This document shows positions 21,949-32,699 of a DNA stretch of 64,000 nucleotides, one piece after another. The stretch lies in assembly GCA_012934845.2 (NCBI GenBank), contig WNNJ02000824.1:62001-126000 (forward strand), written 5' to 3'. A program made the translations under genes and the position numbers. Under the pieces are notes generated by a model that was given only the letters and a program-made list of their open reading frames with translations, was not told the origin of the DNA and searched no databases. Source of the DNA: Pomphorhynchus laevis (taxonomy: Eukaryota > Acanthocephala > Palaeacanthocephala > Echinorhynchida > Pomphorhynchidae). Position 1 is the stretch's first letter; each line of letters begins with the position of its first letter.

Positions 21949-22996
21949 AATTAATTTATATTTATGTTATTGTCAGATGTTGTTAACGGGTGATAATTAA
22001 AAATTTATAAATTATATTTGTTCGATTCCAGTCATACATGTTTTAATTTCTACTCCAAAGCATTCTTCGAATACAGAAAATATTGTTAGCGTTAATTAAA
22101 GCTAACAATTTCTTAGGTACCCGAGATTTCATAAACTGCACATGGGAAATCAATATTACTTGATTTAATTTGCTAGTATTAATTTACTTTATTCTCATTA
22201 TTTTCTTTACAAGTTAAGACTTCTCTATTTCGTGATTTTTAATATTCGAAAGTTGTCATGGGTGAATTATTACACACGAATACTTTGAGAATTAGGCAGT
22301 AGTTGTCAGTCAATATCGCTGTGTTGTTAATATAGCGTTTAACGTTCATTTGTCTTGATGTGCCCATTTAATGTGTTGATATATAAGTGACTGACTTTGT
22401 GTGAGATATAACTGACTTTATATAACTGACTTTGTGTGAGATACTTCGCATAGTAAACTGTTCGGATAGATATATAGTCATTATATTCAAGTATCCAAAA
22501 AGTTTTGAAAACAAACAACTGGAAGCTATTCCATTAAACTGATGTAAAAATCGCCTTCAGCGAAAACGCGGCAGAGGAAAGTTCATTACAATCAAAAAAT
22601 TTCAGTATAAGTCATCAAAAATAATACTTAAGCAAAAAACTATACGCGTTTCACGAATTTTTCTAATGACTCGTTAGGTGGTTAAAGCATTAAGTTAGAA
22701 AATTTTTAAATGTTAGTCAAGCCATGTTGAATAAAATACGTTTTAAAATTTCTAATATTTCAATTATTGTCAGCTGTCAACGGTGATAATTATAAATTTA
22801 ATAAAGTATAATTGTTCGATTCCAATCATTAATTTTAAATCTCACGGCAGATCATTCTTCGAATACTGTCGATATTATATTCAAAATAATATAATAAATT
22901 ACTGCAATATTGATGGTATCGTCAGATGTTGTCTACGATAATAATTATAAATATAATAATAAATACTATAACCACAATCTTCTTCCATTTCAAATA
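21949..22996. other. AT-rich spacer
   Basis: Short direct repeat of TATAACTGACTT near 22,390-22,430 and related TGTCAGNTGTTNNNGNTGATAATTA segments at about 21,974 and 22,766; no gene recognised. Confidence 0.4.
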
Positions 22997-23206
22997 TATA
23001 GTTATTAAAGGAACGAAGAAGAAAAACTCCTTTATTTGATAAAAATTCTACATTTCGATAGCTATCATCATAAAAAAGGTTTTTTTTCAAAAAATGTTTA
23101 AGTGAAACATTTTTTTGTAATCCTGATGATGATAGCAGGAGCTATCGAAATATAGAATTATAATCAAATAAAGGAGTTTTTCTTCTTCGTTCCTATAATA
23201 ACTATA
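22997..23206. mobile_element. Hairpin MITE with hammerhead-like core
   Basis: Inverted arms of ~75-80 bp (left TATAGTTATTAAAGGAACG, right CGTTCCTATAATAACTATA). The right arm contains CTGATGATGATAGCAGGAGC then TATCGAAATATAG, that is CTGATGA, a short hairpin (GATAGC/GCTATC) and GAAA, the two conserved strands of a hammerhead core flanking stem II. The left arm holds a less complete inverse copy. Confidence 0.7.
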
Positions 23207-23572
23207 AATTATAAATATAACAAATTGTAATTGTTTATTTCCGGTCATAAAGGCTTTAATTTCGACGGCGTCACATTCTTCGAATACAGAATTTTTTTTA
23301 TTCAAAATAATTTTAAAATAATTTTAAATTAATATTGATTTTAGATACTAAAATTTTAAACAACCAAAAATCATTACAATATAAATGCAAAATGAGAAAA
23401 ACGCAGAGTTTATTGCTTTATCACATAAACACCACAGACAACTTAAAACAAAATTATTTCAAGATGAGATTTTAAGTATTTACAAAGACAAATTAGGCTA
23501 TTGAAAAAACCCTCTAAATATTATTTTTATTTATTATAAAAATAAATATCGTACTTTAACTTTTTATGTTTA

Positions 23573-24640
23573 TATGAATAAAATACTGAAAGTAATTAAA
23601 GCACACTTTAAAAAATATTGCAAAGTAATCGAAATTAATACTGGTATAAAACACTATTTCAGTATTAATTCTACAAAAGAATTTTTAGAACACACAAAAG
23701 GAATAAATTTTCAAAATATAAATACATACGATTTTAGTACGCTTTATACAAATCTAGATTTAGTAGATATTAAAGAAGCGTTAGTAAAATTAATTAACCT
23801 TATATTCGGAAAAATATATACATATATATGATATAATAATTATAACGCCTATCTAACAAAAATTAAACCATCAAGTAAATATAAATATATGGATAAAATT
23901 GAATTATTTGAATCCTTAAATATTTTGATAAATCAAAATTATTTAAAAGTAGAGACATCTATATTTAGACAAGTAAAATTCCAATTATAGTAGCCCAATT
24001 ATAGCTGACTTGTTTTTAAGCTATATAGAATATGAATTTGTTCATTACTGTGTAAAAACTAAATCTAAACAATATAAATATATGAAATATATGTTTCGAT
24101 ACATTGATGATATATGTGTATTTAATTCTAATAATTTTTATTCAATTAGTGAACAAATTTATCCAGGTAGCCTAATTCTTAATAAAACCAATATTAATGA
24201 CAAAGTATATATCTTGATATGAACATTAAATTAACCAATTAAAACTAGTTTTTATTTATATCCTGAAGGTGACATATTTAAATTTACAAAAAACATATTT
24301 TTTCATAAGCATTCATGCATACTATATAAAGATTTAATGAAATAATTTAATTAAGAAAATTTAATGAAATTTAGGATAAGTATAAAATAAATAATTTATT
24401 TGAAATAAATTTTAAATATTAAGCGTTACGGATGGATAATTAATAATATACTTTGTATTATAATAATATACTATATAATGAAATTTCAACAGATAAATAC
24501 GTCATTAGAGCGTATTAAGCCTCGCTGCAATACTGGGTCGAGAAAAAAGTGTTGAAACATGATAACATAACAATTCCTCCTAATGACCTCTAATCCTTAT
24601 TTTTTACTTCCATTATTTATTAGACATTTCATAAAAATGA
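23573..24640 (+). mobile_element. Naiad-type PLE RT fragment
   Basis: RT sequence nearly identical to 30,879 onward, starting at MNKILKVIKAHF and including YDFSTLYTNLDL and FRYIDDICVFN. A deletion removes most of the GVPM motif, and TGA replaces a TGT (Cys) codon near 23,828. After the ORF remnant come a degraded 3' structured module (about 24,475-24,600) and tail. Not functional. Confidence 0.85.
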
Positions 24641-24728
24641 TTTTTATTTTAAGTTTAAATATTATAAATCATCATTTGGTCGGCTTCATAAATTATCCTC
24701 GTGTGAAGTATTTAATCCTAGATGCAGC

Positions 24729-24815
24729 ACTGTACACTACAATCAGCGTAGGTGGACCTCATCAGCAGTGAGCCTACGCCTACCTTTCGTGTTTCGGTCC
24801 TTTAATGATCTGCTG
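24729..24815 (-). repeat. Retrozyme-like hammerhead module
   Basis: On the minus strand: GGACCGAAACACG, then GGCGTAGGCTCACTGCTGAT, GAGGTCCACCTACGC, then GATTGTAGTGTACAGTG. The GGACC/GGTCC, GCGTAGG/CCTACGC and CACTG/CAGTG pairings are all intact. It is the closest relative of the module at 21,147, without the rest of the unit. Confidence 0.65.
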
Positions 24816-25325
24816 AAATTTAAAATATAAATTTTAAATTTATATTATAAAAAGTAATATATATATATTATATATAATATAATCTATTATAAAAAATTAT
24901 AATAGATTATAAATATAAAGTTACAAATTTAACTTTATATCTTAAAGTTTAAATTTAAAGTTTAAAATTAAGGTTTTAATTAAAAGTTTAAAGTTTAAAT
25001 TTTAACTTTATACAACCAGAATATACCATTTTCATGTCGAAACAAAACACTTGCAAAGGACTATTGCAAAAGTCGAAAATTTATGAGCAATAATTTCTTA
25101 TTTGATTATTCCTCTCAGTGGTTAAACGCCCTGTACAATATAATTATTTATCTTTATTTTTAATTTATAAATAGTGCAAAACACGTAAACTCAGAACTAA
25201 AATAAATTTTCTATTCATTTTTTTGCATCGGAGATTAAAGGAGTAAAATGCGATTTAATAATTTCTTAACGATGAAGTACATGCTTTCATATTAATATAA
25301 TAAATTATAAATAATTATTGAAGCG
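24816..25325. other. AT-rich spacer
   Basis: Runs of TTTAAAGTTTAAA-type repeats at 24,830-25,010. No gene. Confidence 0.4.
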
Positions 25326-25472
25326 GGATCAAAGGAAAGACGAAATTTTTTTCGATATTTTGCTAACTTATGTTAGCATCTTTATAGAATTACTAATAAA
25401 TTGGGTAACTTTCTGAAGATGCTAACAGTAGTTAGCAAAGTATCAAAAATAATTTCGTCGTTCCTTTGATCC
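25326..25472. mobile_element. Hairpin MITE, ~60-bp arms
   Basis: Arms GGATCAAAGGAA..GACGAAATT and AATTTCGTCGTTCCTTTGATCC are inverted around 25,400. The inner parts carry CTGAAGATGCTAAC and GTTAGCA, the same layout as the MITEs at 23.1 and 33.5 kb, but with AAAG in place of the expected GAAA. Confidence 0.8.
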
Positions 25473-26400
25473 AAGTCCAATAATTATTTATCGATAATGG
25501 ATCAGTACCAACTATTTAAAATAATAAATTATATAATAAATCGGTTATATTTTTCAATTAAAACATAAAGTGCGAGTTATCGAATGAATTTACAGGCTTA
25601 ACTATATATACATTACAATATTAAATTGAAGTAGTCAACTGCTTTCAGTGAAACTATACTTGGAGGCAGCATTGCCTAGTCCCTCTCACTATTGAATGTA
25701 TAAGAGGACCGGCAGACGGCACAAGTATGCCTAAACATACTTAGAGCTAGACAGCGTTTCAAAAGTGAGTTATAAGAGATTCCCTTATATTTGAATACCT
25801 CATTTTGCTAATGCAAAATCATGCATTATTTACAGACAATAATTTATGACGAAACCCGGACAAACACACTATAGCTTTTTCAATTCACATTCATATTCTG
25901 TAAATTGAGAAGTCAATTACCATTTACAGGATACGTACAATTTCATTACATCTGATTTAATTCTGTTATTGCCAGGATTAGGCGAACACATCAGGTGTAT
26001 CCAGTATCCGCAGGGTCCTTTCTATTGATAATGAAACAGCCTAACTCACAACCACCGGTGTTTCTTTCTCGTATCTTTGCGAATTATATTGTATTATAGC
26101 GCCGCTGCAAAAACGCAATTGCTAGAATAGATATCGAGTAGGCAATTAATAAGTTGTACTTGCTGTCGCTTCTATTTGCTCTATTATTGTCGACTCTCGC
26201 CGTCCTTCGGGAAATTTATTCACGTGTCATGAATGTGCATCTACAGCAAAAATAAAGACAACGGTTGAAATATGTAAAGCAAAACAGAAAAAAATATTTA
26301 CTCTAATTTTTATATAGGAAAGTCATCGTGATCTGTAAAAAATAGCACAGTGAAAAACAAATCCTTGTCAACAATGATAGAGGGATAATTTTACATATAA
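25473..26400. other. Spacer, nothing recognised
   Basis: Somewhat less AT-rich between 25,640 and 26,240 but without an open frame of note. No RNA gene recognised. Confidence 0.4.
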
Positions 26401-26946
26401 TTGTTTTCTAACCCTATCGAAAAACTCTTCAAAGGATCGCCCTATATTTGTTACACGGCTCATTGTTGTTTTTGCTCAGAATACTCGATATTAATAATTT
26501 ATAAAAACAATAAAACAAAAATGTCAACTCCTCTTTTAAGAAATGTGGTATCAACTAATGTAAATGGTGTTTCTACGGTTGCATTTACACCGATGCCGTC
26601 CACATACTTTGTTTTCCGTGAAGAATACAGCTTAAAAAGCTAGCAGCGACAAATGGCAACTTGTGGCTATCATGAAAATTCCGGCTTAACTTTAAATAAA
26701 ATTATGCGTTGTCTACATGTGATGGTTGTTAATCACATGTACGACAAATTAAACGGTGAAAACATCCATTTCTATTGTAAGCAAAACGTTTACGTAAAGA
26801 AGTTTTTTCTGTTACGCAAATGTTTCCTCAATTATGAACGTGAAATTATTGCAGCGGTGAATATATATTTATACTCAACTACTAAGAAGACAAAAACACG
26901 TTTTATGAAAATGAATCGTGTTTGGATGATAAGAGAAGGTTACTAG
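26401..26946 (+). CDS. Two adjacent unidentified ORFs
   Basis: Open frames at 26,401-26,643 (80 residues) and 26,653-26,946 (97 residues), nine bases apart and in the same frame, separated by a TAG at 26,641. The second is rich in Lys, Tyr and Asn, with YCKQNVYVKKFFLLRKCF. I do not recognise either. They could be the remains of one coding region, but base composition alone could also give such frames. No splice sites or promoter stand out. Confidence 0.25.
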
Positions 26947-27337
26947 AACATTGCGATATTATATTGCAGATATTAAACATTTTTAGACCTTGTTATGAAT
27001 ATCTCAGATTAAACTCTCATATTTTTAACTTTAAAAATAAACAACTCAACTTTAAAAACTCGTGATCCCGAATCAGAAAATCTTTGAAAACAATTTTGGA
27101 AATAACAAATATCCATTAGAAATAGATAAACACAAAAAATGAACAAAAATAATAAGAATAGTGAAAAAAAAAACATTTTTATTTTAAAATGTTCATCTAA
27201 ACGAAACATCTCATTAACAAGATAATACAAAATCAGAAAAATCCCGACAACAATATCACATATTTGCGAATCTAGTTACACTCTTCACAATTACATCTTA
27301 ATTAAATATAAAAAACCACATCCTATAAAAAACTTAT

Positions 27338-27594
27338 CCCGATTCTGTAGAAGAATGTAACAAACAAACTAGAGAAATTCATGAAAGACGGAGAGCGTTA
27401 TTCTACAATGCAATCAATGATGGGCGGAGTCGTGACAAAATAACAGCTTAGAGAAGCTGGTCTAGAAGCAGATATGAACTTAATTCAACAAAAAACCAAA
27501 ACCTCATAAATTCAGATTTCGCTTCTAGATTTTTTAATCAAGAAATGCCAGTTCCTCTGACAGAGCCCTATGTTTCTAGTGACACTACCTACTA
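27338..27594 (+). pseudogene. Unidentified degraded coding-like segment
   Basis: In one plus-strand frame the sequence reads EECNKQTREIHERRRALFY, then one stop, then SWSRSRYELN and SSDTTYYPQPTLQY, ending where the Naiad fragment begins at 27,595. The composition is more protein-like than the surroundings, but no family is recognised. Confidence 0.25.
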
Positions 27595-28477
27595 TCCCCA
27601 ACCAACACTACAATATTTTGATAAATCAAAATTATTTAAAAGTAGGGACATCTATATTTAGACAAGTAAAAGGTGTTCCAATGAATGGTAATAGTAGCCC
27701 AATTATAGCTGACTTGTTTTTAAGCTTTATAGAATATGAATTTGTTCATAACTGTGTAAAAACTAAATCTAAACAATATAAATATATGAAATATATGTTT
27801 CGATACATTGATGATATATGTGTATTTAATTCTAATAATTTTTATTGAATTAGTGAACAAATTTATCCAGAAAGCCTTATTCTTAACAAAACCAATATTG
27901 ATGATAAAGAAGGTGTATATCTAGATATGAACATTAAATTAACATTAACTAAAACTACTATTAATTTATATCGTAAAGATGACATATTTAAATTTACAAG
28001 AAACATATTTTTGCATGAGCATTCATGCATACCATATAATATAAAATATAATACATTAAATAATGAAATTTTAAGAATTGCAACAATATGTAATGATATT
28101 GGCTTTCTTAAAAATCATTTAAATAATTTAATAGATACATATTTTAAACTAGGTTACTATAAAAATAACATCAAGCAGAAAATAGTAAAATATATAAATC
28201 AACACAATAATATAAAGAATAAATTTAAACTCTCAAGTGGCAAATTTTTATGGATGGATAATAAATAATATACTTTGTATTATAATAAGATACTAGATAG
28301 TTATTTCAGAGGAAATACATCATTAGCATGTATTTGGCCCCGCTGCTATGTTGGGTAGAGGAGTTAGGGGCCGAAACCTGATAGCATAGCAGTTCCTCCT
28401 GATGACCTCTAATTCTTATTCTGATACAACGTCTGTTATTTATTAGTCAATTCATAAAAATGACGTTTATTTTAAAT

Positions 28478-28508
<31 letters not shown>

Positions 28509-28660
28509 ACTTGATTTAAATTATAGAAAATCTAAAAACAATTATCAATTTTATTATTTAATTATTAAATTTTGATTTAGCATTATTATGTTTTGTTTAT
28601 TTTATAATTATATTAAATACGTATACTCAGTTATCTGATTTAATTTGTTCTACTGACATG
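27595..28660 (+). mobile_element. Naiad-type PLE, 5'-truncated copy
   Basis: Starts within RT at ILINQNYLKVGTSIFRQVKG and continues through GVPMNGNSSPIIADLFL, FRYIDDICVFN (TGA replaces Ser shortly after, at 27,846), the VYLDMNI block and the C-terminus KFLWMDNK, stop at 28,268. The structured 3' module (28,310-28,420) and the terminus (CTCAGTTATCTGAT, about 28,628) follow. Very similar to 31.2-32.24 kb. Confidence 0.88.
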
Positions 28661-28857
28661 TTATTATTGACTTGTGGATTTTGTTTTCCCGCTAATATGA
28701 CCTCTGTCAGAAATACTGAAACTATAAATTATTGGTTACGACTTTACTATTATTTTTTCTTATTTTCACACAAGTTTGATGAATTATTAATTCTTAAAAA
28801 AGGGAGAAGTTTGCATCCCAAGGTATTTACACTTTAAAATGTAAACTGCTTCACGTG

Positions 28858-29045
28858 ATCACGTTTAAGAGACCAGGTAATGGCCAATAGCTAGCTCGCG
28901 TAGCGCGTGGAGTGAAGGTGGTAGATCTTTTATAGATCTTGTTCCAGCCTGCAACCGCCTTAAGAATGGCAGCCCCCTGTCAGATGCTGCTGGATGGTCC
29001 TTTGTAAGTTTAGTCTGAGCCAACAAAACTAGGTGGTGACACCGA
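28858..29045. other. GC-richer island just upstream of the Naiad ORF
   Basis: About 190 bp with clearly higher GC than the flanks. It contains GCTAGCTCGCGTAGCGCG, a 16-bp palindrome-like AGATCTTTTATAGATCT and CCGCCTTAAGAATGGCAG. It could be a SINE-like or 5' UTR piece of a retroelement; I do not recognise it. A 62-residue minus-strand frame over it has no known domain. Confidence 0.35.
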
Positions 29046-29163
29046 AAAAGCAACGTTAAAAATTATGACTTAAAAGTTACATGTACTCAACAATATTGGA
29101 AAAATACGTAAGTACTAATGATTTCAATTTTAGATCTTTTAAATGTAACATAAAAAAATTGTA

Positions 29164-30189
29164 TAGTTTGTGATGTTATAAATAATAATAATTGTATCGT
29201 AAGTAATATGACAAATAAATGTTTTTCATTAAATATAAATAATAATTGTAACAGCAATACCGCAGGTGTAGTGTATCTTATACAATGTACATGTGGATTG
29301 CAGTATATAGGAAAAACATTAAATGTTAAAAACTAGGTTTAGGCGACACATATAGAATATACAGCATAATAGTCAAACTATATTTCATAAACATATGAGA
29401 TTAATAGGACATGATATTAAAAACTGTAAATTATTTATTTTAGAACATATTATCAAAGAAAACATTTCAATATTAAATCAAAAACTATTAGAAAAAGAAG
29501 ATTTTTGGTTTAAAACGCTTAATTCCATGTCCCCATTAGGATTGAATGAAGTGGTACAAGGAATTCGCAGAAGTAGTATAATACAAATTAAGCAATTATA
29601 TTATAACAATCCGGTTAAACGCAAACCAAGAAGTCATGGTGATAAAAGGAATAGGAAAAATAGAGTTAAAAATATTAAAAAAGATATGTATATAAATGAA
29701 CAATTAGAAATATTAAAACAACTTTTAAGTGATAATAAGCTAAAATATCTGTATGTAAATATAAGAAGTTTTTCTAAAGATATCATATGTTCAATAAATC
29801 AAAAATTAATTAACGACTATAATAGGCTAAGTTGTATAATAGACAGTTATTGTAATGCAAAATACTATGAACGTACAATAAATGTTAATAATAACAATAG
29901 AAAATATACATTAACCATAAACTTCATTAATAAATGTATAGATAACATAAATATAGCCGGACTTTTAAATAATTCTAAAAGTAAAGAAATAATAGGATCA
30001 GATTTAAGTAAATATATTCCTAAAATAAGGTATAAACTCCTAACACCATTAGGACGAAAAATTTGTAATTATAAAGAATTAAAATCAATATGTAACGATA
30101 ATATTAGAAACATAATGGAAACAGAATGCAATTGTAAAAGTCTTAGTTTTGATAAAATGAATGATCTAGAATTAATAATAACATTCTAG
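29164..30189 (+). pseudogene. N-terminal GIY-YIG endonuclease part of Naiad PLE
   Basis: GIY-YIG core VVYLIQCTCGLQYIGKT, one-base shift near 29,330, then RFRRHI, a TAG at about 29,353, and then a 264-residue open frame (29,395-30,189). This frame begins within the nuclease (MRLIGHDIKNCKLFILEHI, FWFKTLNSMSPLGLNEV, including the Glu of this fold) and continues into a Lys/Asn-rich linker. This domain nicks DNA to prime reverse transcription at the target or at telomeric ends. The open frame is cut short by a 70-bp tandem duplication at its end. Confidence 0.85.
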
Positions 30190-30240
30190 AAACAGAATGC
30201 AATTGTAAAAGTCTTAGTTTTGATAAAATGAATGATCTAG
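30117..30240 (+). repeat. ~70-bp tandem duplication breaking the Naiad ORF
   Basis: AACAGAATGCAATTGTAAAA...GATCTAGAAT occurs at about 30,118 and 30,190. The first copy ends in a stop (TTCTAG). The frame continues after the second copy as NNLELIENCELRKLLSKVY. Confidence 0.85.
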
Positions 30241-30694
30241 AATGAATAATCTAGAATTAATTGAAAATTGTGAATTAAGAAAGCTGCTATCAAAAGTGTA
30301 TAAATATAGATTAAATAATAACAACGACAAAAATAAAATTTACAATTCGTTATATAATAGCTTAAATGATACTTTAGTAAGCTGATTAATAGTGAAAGCT
30401 CGAATATATATAGGATAAAAATTTGGAAAGATTATATATTTGACAAAATTAAAAATAAAATGAAAATAACAAACAATTATAAAAGGAAAGATGAAATTAA
30501 TAAGGACTTATAAAGAACTTACTAAATTAAAGGATAACTATATAATAACAACTAGTGATAAATCTAATGATTTATCATAATGATAATTATATTTATATTA
30601 TTTGATATAATTATCATAATGATAATTATATCATTATTTATATAATGATAATTCTAATGATTTAAATGTAAATCCAACATATGAACATAGTGAG

Positions 30695-31879
30695 TTGAGT
30701 TTAGAAACAATTATTACAAGTCACTGTTCTATAATGGATAAAAAGGGTATAAAGGTTGAATTAGATAATAAAACTATACCTATATTATATTGGAATCCAA
30801 AATTACATAAAAATCCAATAAAACCTAGGTTCATATGTAGTGCGTTTAAATGTACATTAAAACCACTTTCTGTCTATATGAATAAAATACTTAAAGTAAT
30901 TAAAGCACATTTTAAAAAATATTGCAAGGTAATCGAAATTAATACTGGTATAAAACACTATTTCAGTATTAATTCTACAAAAGAATTTTTAGAACAGACA
31001 AAAGGAATAAATTTTCAAAATATAAATACATACGATTTTAGTACGCTTTATACAAATCTAGATTTAGTAGATATTAAAGAAGCGTTGGTAAAATTAATTA
31101 ATCTTATATTCGGAAAAATATATACATATATATGTTATAATAATTATAACGCCTATCTAACAAAAATTAAACCATCAAGTAAATATAAATATATGGATAA
31201 AATTGAATTAATAGAATCCTTAAATATTTTGATAAATCAAAATTATTTAAAAGTAGGGACATCTATATTTAGACAAGTAAAAGGTGTTCCAATGAGTGGT
31301 AATAGTGGCCCAATTATAGCTGACTTGTTTTTAAGCTTTATAGAATATGAATTTGTTCATAACTGTGTAAAAAATAAATCTAAACAATATAAATATATGA
31401 AATGTATGTTTCGATACATTGATGATATATGTGTATTTAATTCTAATAATTTTTATTCAATTAGTGAGCACATTTATCCAGAAAGCCTTATTCCTAACAA
31501 AACCAATATTAATGATAAAGAAGTTGTATATCTAGATATGAACATTAAATTTACAGTAACTAAAACTACTATTCATTTATATCGTAAAGATGACATATTT
31601 AAATTTACAAGAAACATATTTTTACATGAGCATTCATGCATACCATATAATATAAAATATAATACATTAAATAATGAAATTTTAAGAATTGCAACAATAT
31701 GTAATGATATTGGCTTTCTTAAAAATCATTTAAATAATTTAATAGATACATATTTTAAACTAGGTTACTATAAAAATAACATCAAGCAGAAAATAGTAAA
31801 ATATATAAATCAACACAATAATATAAAGAATAAATTTAAACTCTTAAGTGGCAAATTTTTATGGATGGATAATAAATAA
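30695..31879 (+). CDS. Naiad-type PLE reverse transcriptase, C-terminal ORF
   Basis: 394 residues, uninterrupted. RT motifs in order: ILYWNPKLHKNPIKPRFI (about residues 30-47), YDFSTLYTNLDL (about 112-123, catalytic Asp of motif A), RQVKGVPMSGNSGPIIADLF (about 193-212), CMFRYIDDICVF (about 236-247, catalytic IDD of motif C), VVYLDMNIKF and IRIATICNDIGF-like thumb. It ends KFLWMDNK-stop. PLE RT extends a 3' end made by the GIY-YIG nuclease. The true ORF begins upstream, joined through the damaged region at 30.2-30.7 kb; the Met at 30,695 is only the start of the open stretch. The longest intact frame of this family here. Confidence 0.88.
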   Translation: MSLETIITSHCSIMDKKGIKVELDNKTIPILYWNPKLHKNPIKPRFICSAFKCTLKPLSVYMNKILKVIKAHFKKYCKVIEINTGIKHYFSINSTKEFLEQTKGINFQNINTYDFSTLYTNLDLVDIKEALVKLINLIFGKIYTYICYNNYNAYLTKIKPSSKYKYMDKIELIESLNILINQNYLKVGTSIFRQVKGVPMSGNSGPIIADLFLSFIEYEFVHNCVKNKSKQYKYMKCMFRYIDDICVFNSNNFYSISEHIYPESLIPNKTNINDKEVVYLDMNIKFTVTKTTIHLYRKDDIFKFTRNIFLHEHSCIPYNIKYNTLNNEILRIATICNDIGFLKNHLNNLIDTYFKLGYYKNNIKQKIVKYINQHNNIKNKFKLLSGKFLWMDNK

Positions 31880-31904
31880 TATACTTTGTATTAGAATAAG
31901 ATAC

Positions 31905-32060
31905 TAGATAGTTATTTCAGAGGAAATACATCATTAGCATGTATTTGGCCCCGCTGCTATGTTGGGTAGAGGAGTTAGGGGCCGAAACCTGATAGCATAG
32001 CAGTTCCTCCTGATGACCTCTAAATTCTTATTCTGATACAACGTCTGTTATTTATTAGTC
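31905..32060 (+). ncRNA. Structured 3' module of Naiad PLE, pseudoknot-like
   Basis: GAGGAA (31,920-25) and CTGCTATG (31,954-61) pair with the contiguous CATAGCAG-TTCCTC (31,996-32,009). The side bulge contains a ATACA/TGTAT hairpin and GGCCCC (31,947-52), which can pair with GGGGCC (31,978-83) in the main loop, a pseudoknot. GAAAC follows GGGGCC and CTGATGA follows TTCCTC: hammerhead core words, but in non-standard order. The same module is at 28.3, 38.5 and 46.5 kb. PLEs are known to carry hammerhead ribozymes; whether this is one is open. Confidence 0.5.
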
Positions 32061-32699
32061 AATTCATAAAAATGACGTTTATTTTAAATTTCAATTTTTT
32101 ATTTTAACTTGATTTAAATTATAAAAAATCTTAAAACAATTATTTATTTTATTATTTAATTATTAAATTTTGATTTAGCATTATTATGTTTTGTTTATTT
32201 TATAATTATATTAAATACGTAGACTCAGTTAGCTGATTTAATCCTTATTGAATAGGGATTTTAAAATTATCTTTATTTGTGATCCATCCTCTGTTTAGTA
32301 CGATTACTAAACTACAATATGAGTTGACCATATTAAAATAGAGGTATATCATTAGAAATAGATATTAGAAACGATCAACAGTATATGAGCAGTACTGTAG
32401 ATTTGTATTTAATGTGGATTATTTCAAATAAATCACACTATCCGTTTAAACGTTTTTCAAATAAAAAGACAAAATAATTTTCATTAATCCACGCGCCAAA
32501 TTAATTAAATACCGAAAAGCAATATGGTAAAAATTATCTAGCTTGACATGGCGGTAATTAGAACTTGGAACTATTCAGTATTATCTAAGTTAATAGCTCA
32601 CGTCAACTTAGCTTAAGTCAAGTTGCTTCATAAAATGACTTAAATGAAATCAAAGTAAATAGTTGTGGATTATTCTTATTTGTGATCCATTCACTGTTT

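Larger units (their letters stand above)
29100..32245 (+). mobile_element. Naiad-type Penelope-like element, most complete copy
   Basis: Layout in order: a Cys-knuckle (CIVC) at about 29,161; GIY-YIG nuclease VVYLIQCTCGLQYIGKT at 29,268-29,320; an inter-domain region; the RT ORF; the structured 3' module; the terminus (GACTCAGTTAGCTGAT, to about 32,240). The endonuclease stands before the RT, as in the Naiad/Chlamys group and unlike canonical Penelope. At least four frameshifts or stops interrupt the coding region, so it is not active. Six or more fragments in the window derive from this family. Confidence 0.88.

Noticed and set aside
29114-29140. GTAAGTACTAAT...TTTTAG as a mini-intron in the Naiad ORF
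   Set aside because: Only about 26 bp, too short for a spliceosomal intron; the frame problem nearby is better explained by a one-base shift.
31905-32060. Naiad 3' module as a standard hammerhead or a standard HDV-like ribozyme
   Set aside because: GAAAC precedes CTGATGA and no third strand gives proper stems I and III; an HDV fold fails for lack of P4 and a catalytic C in J4/2.
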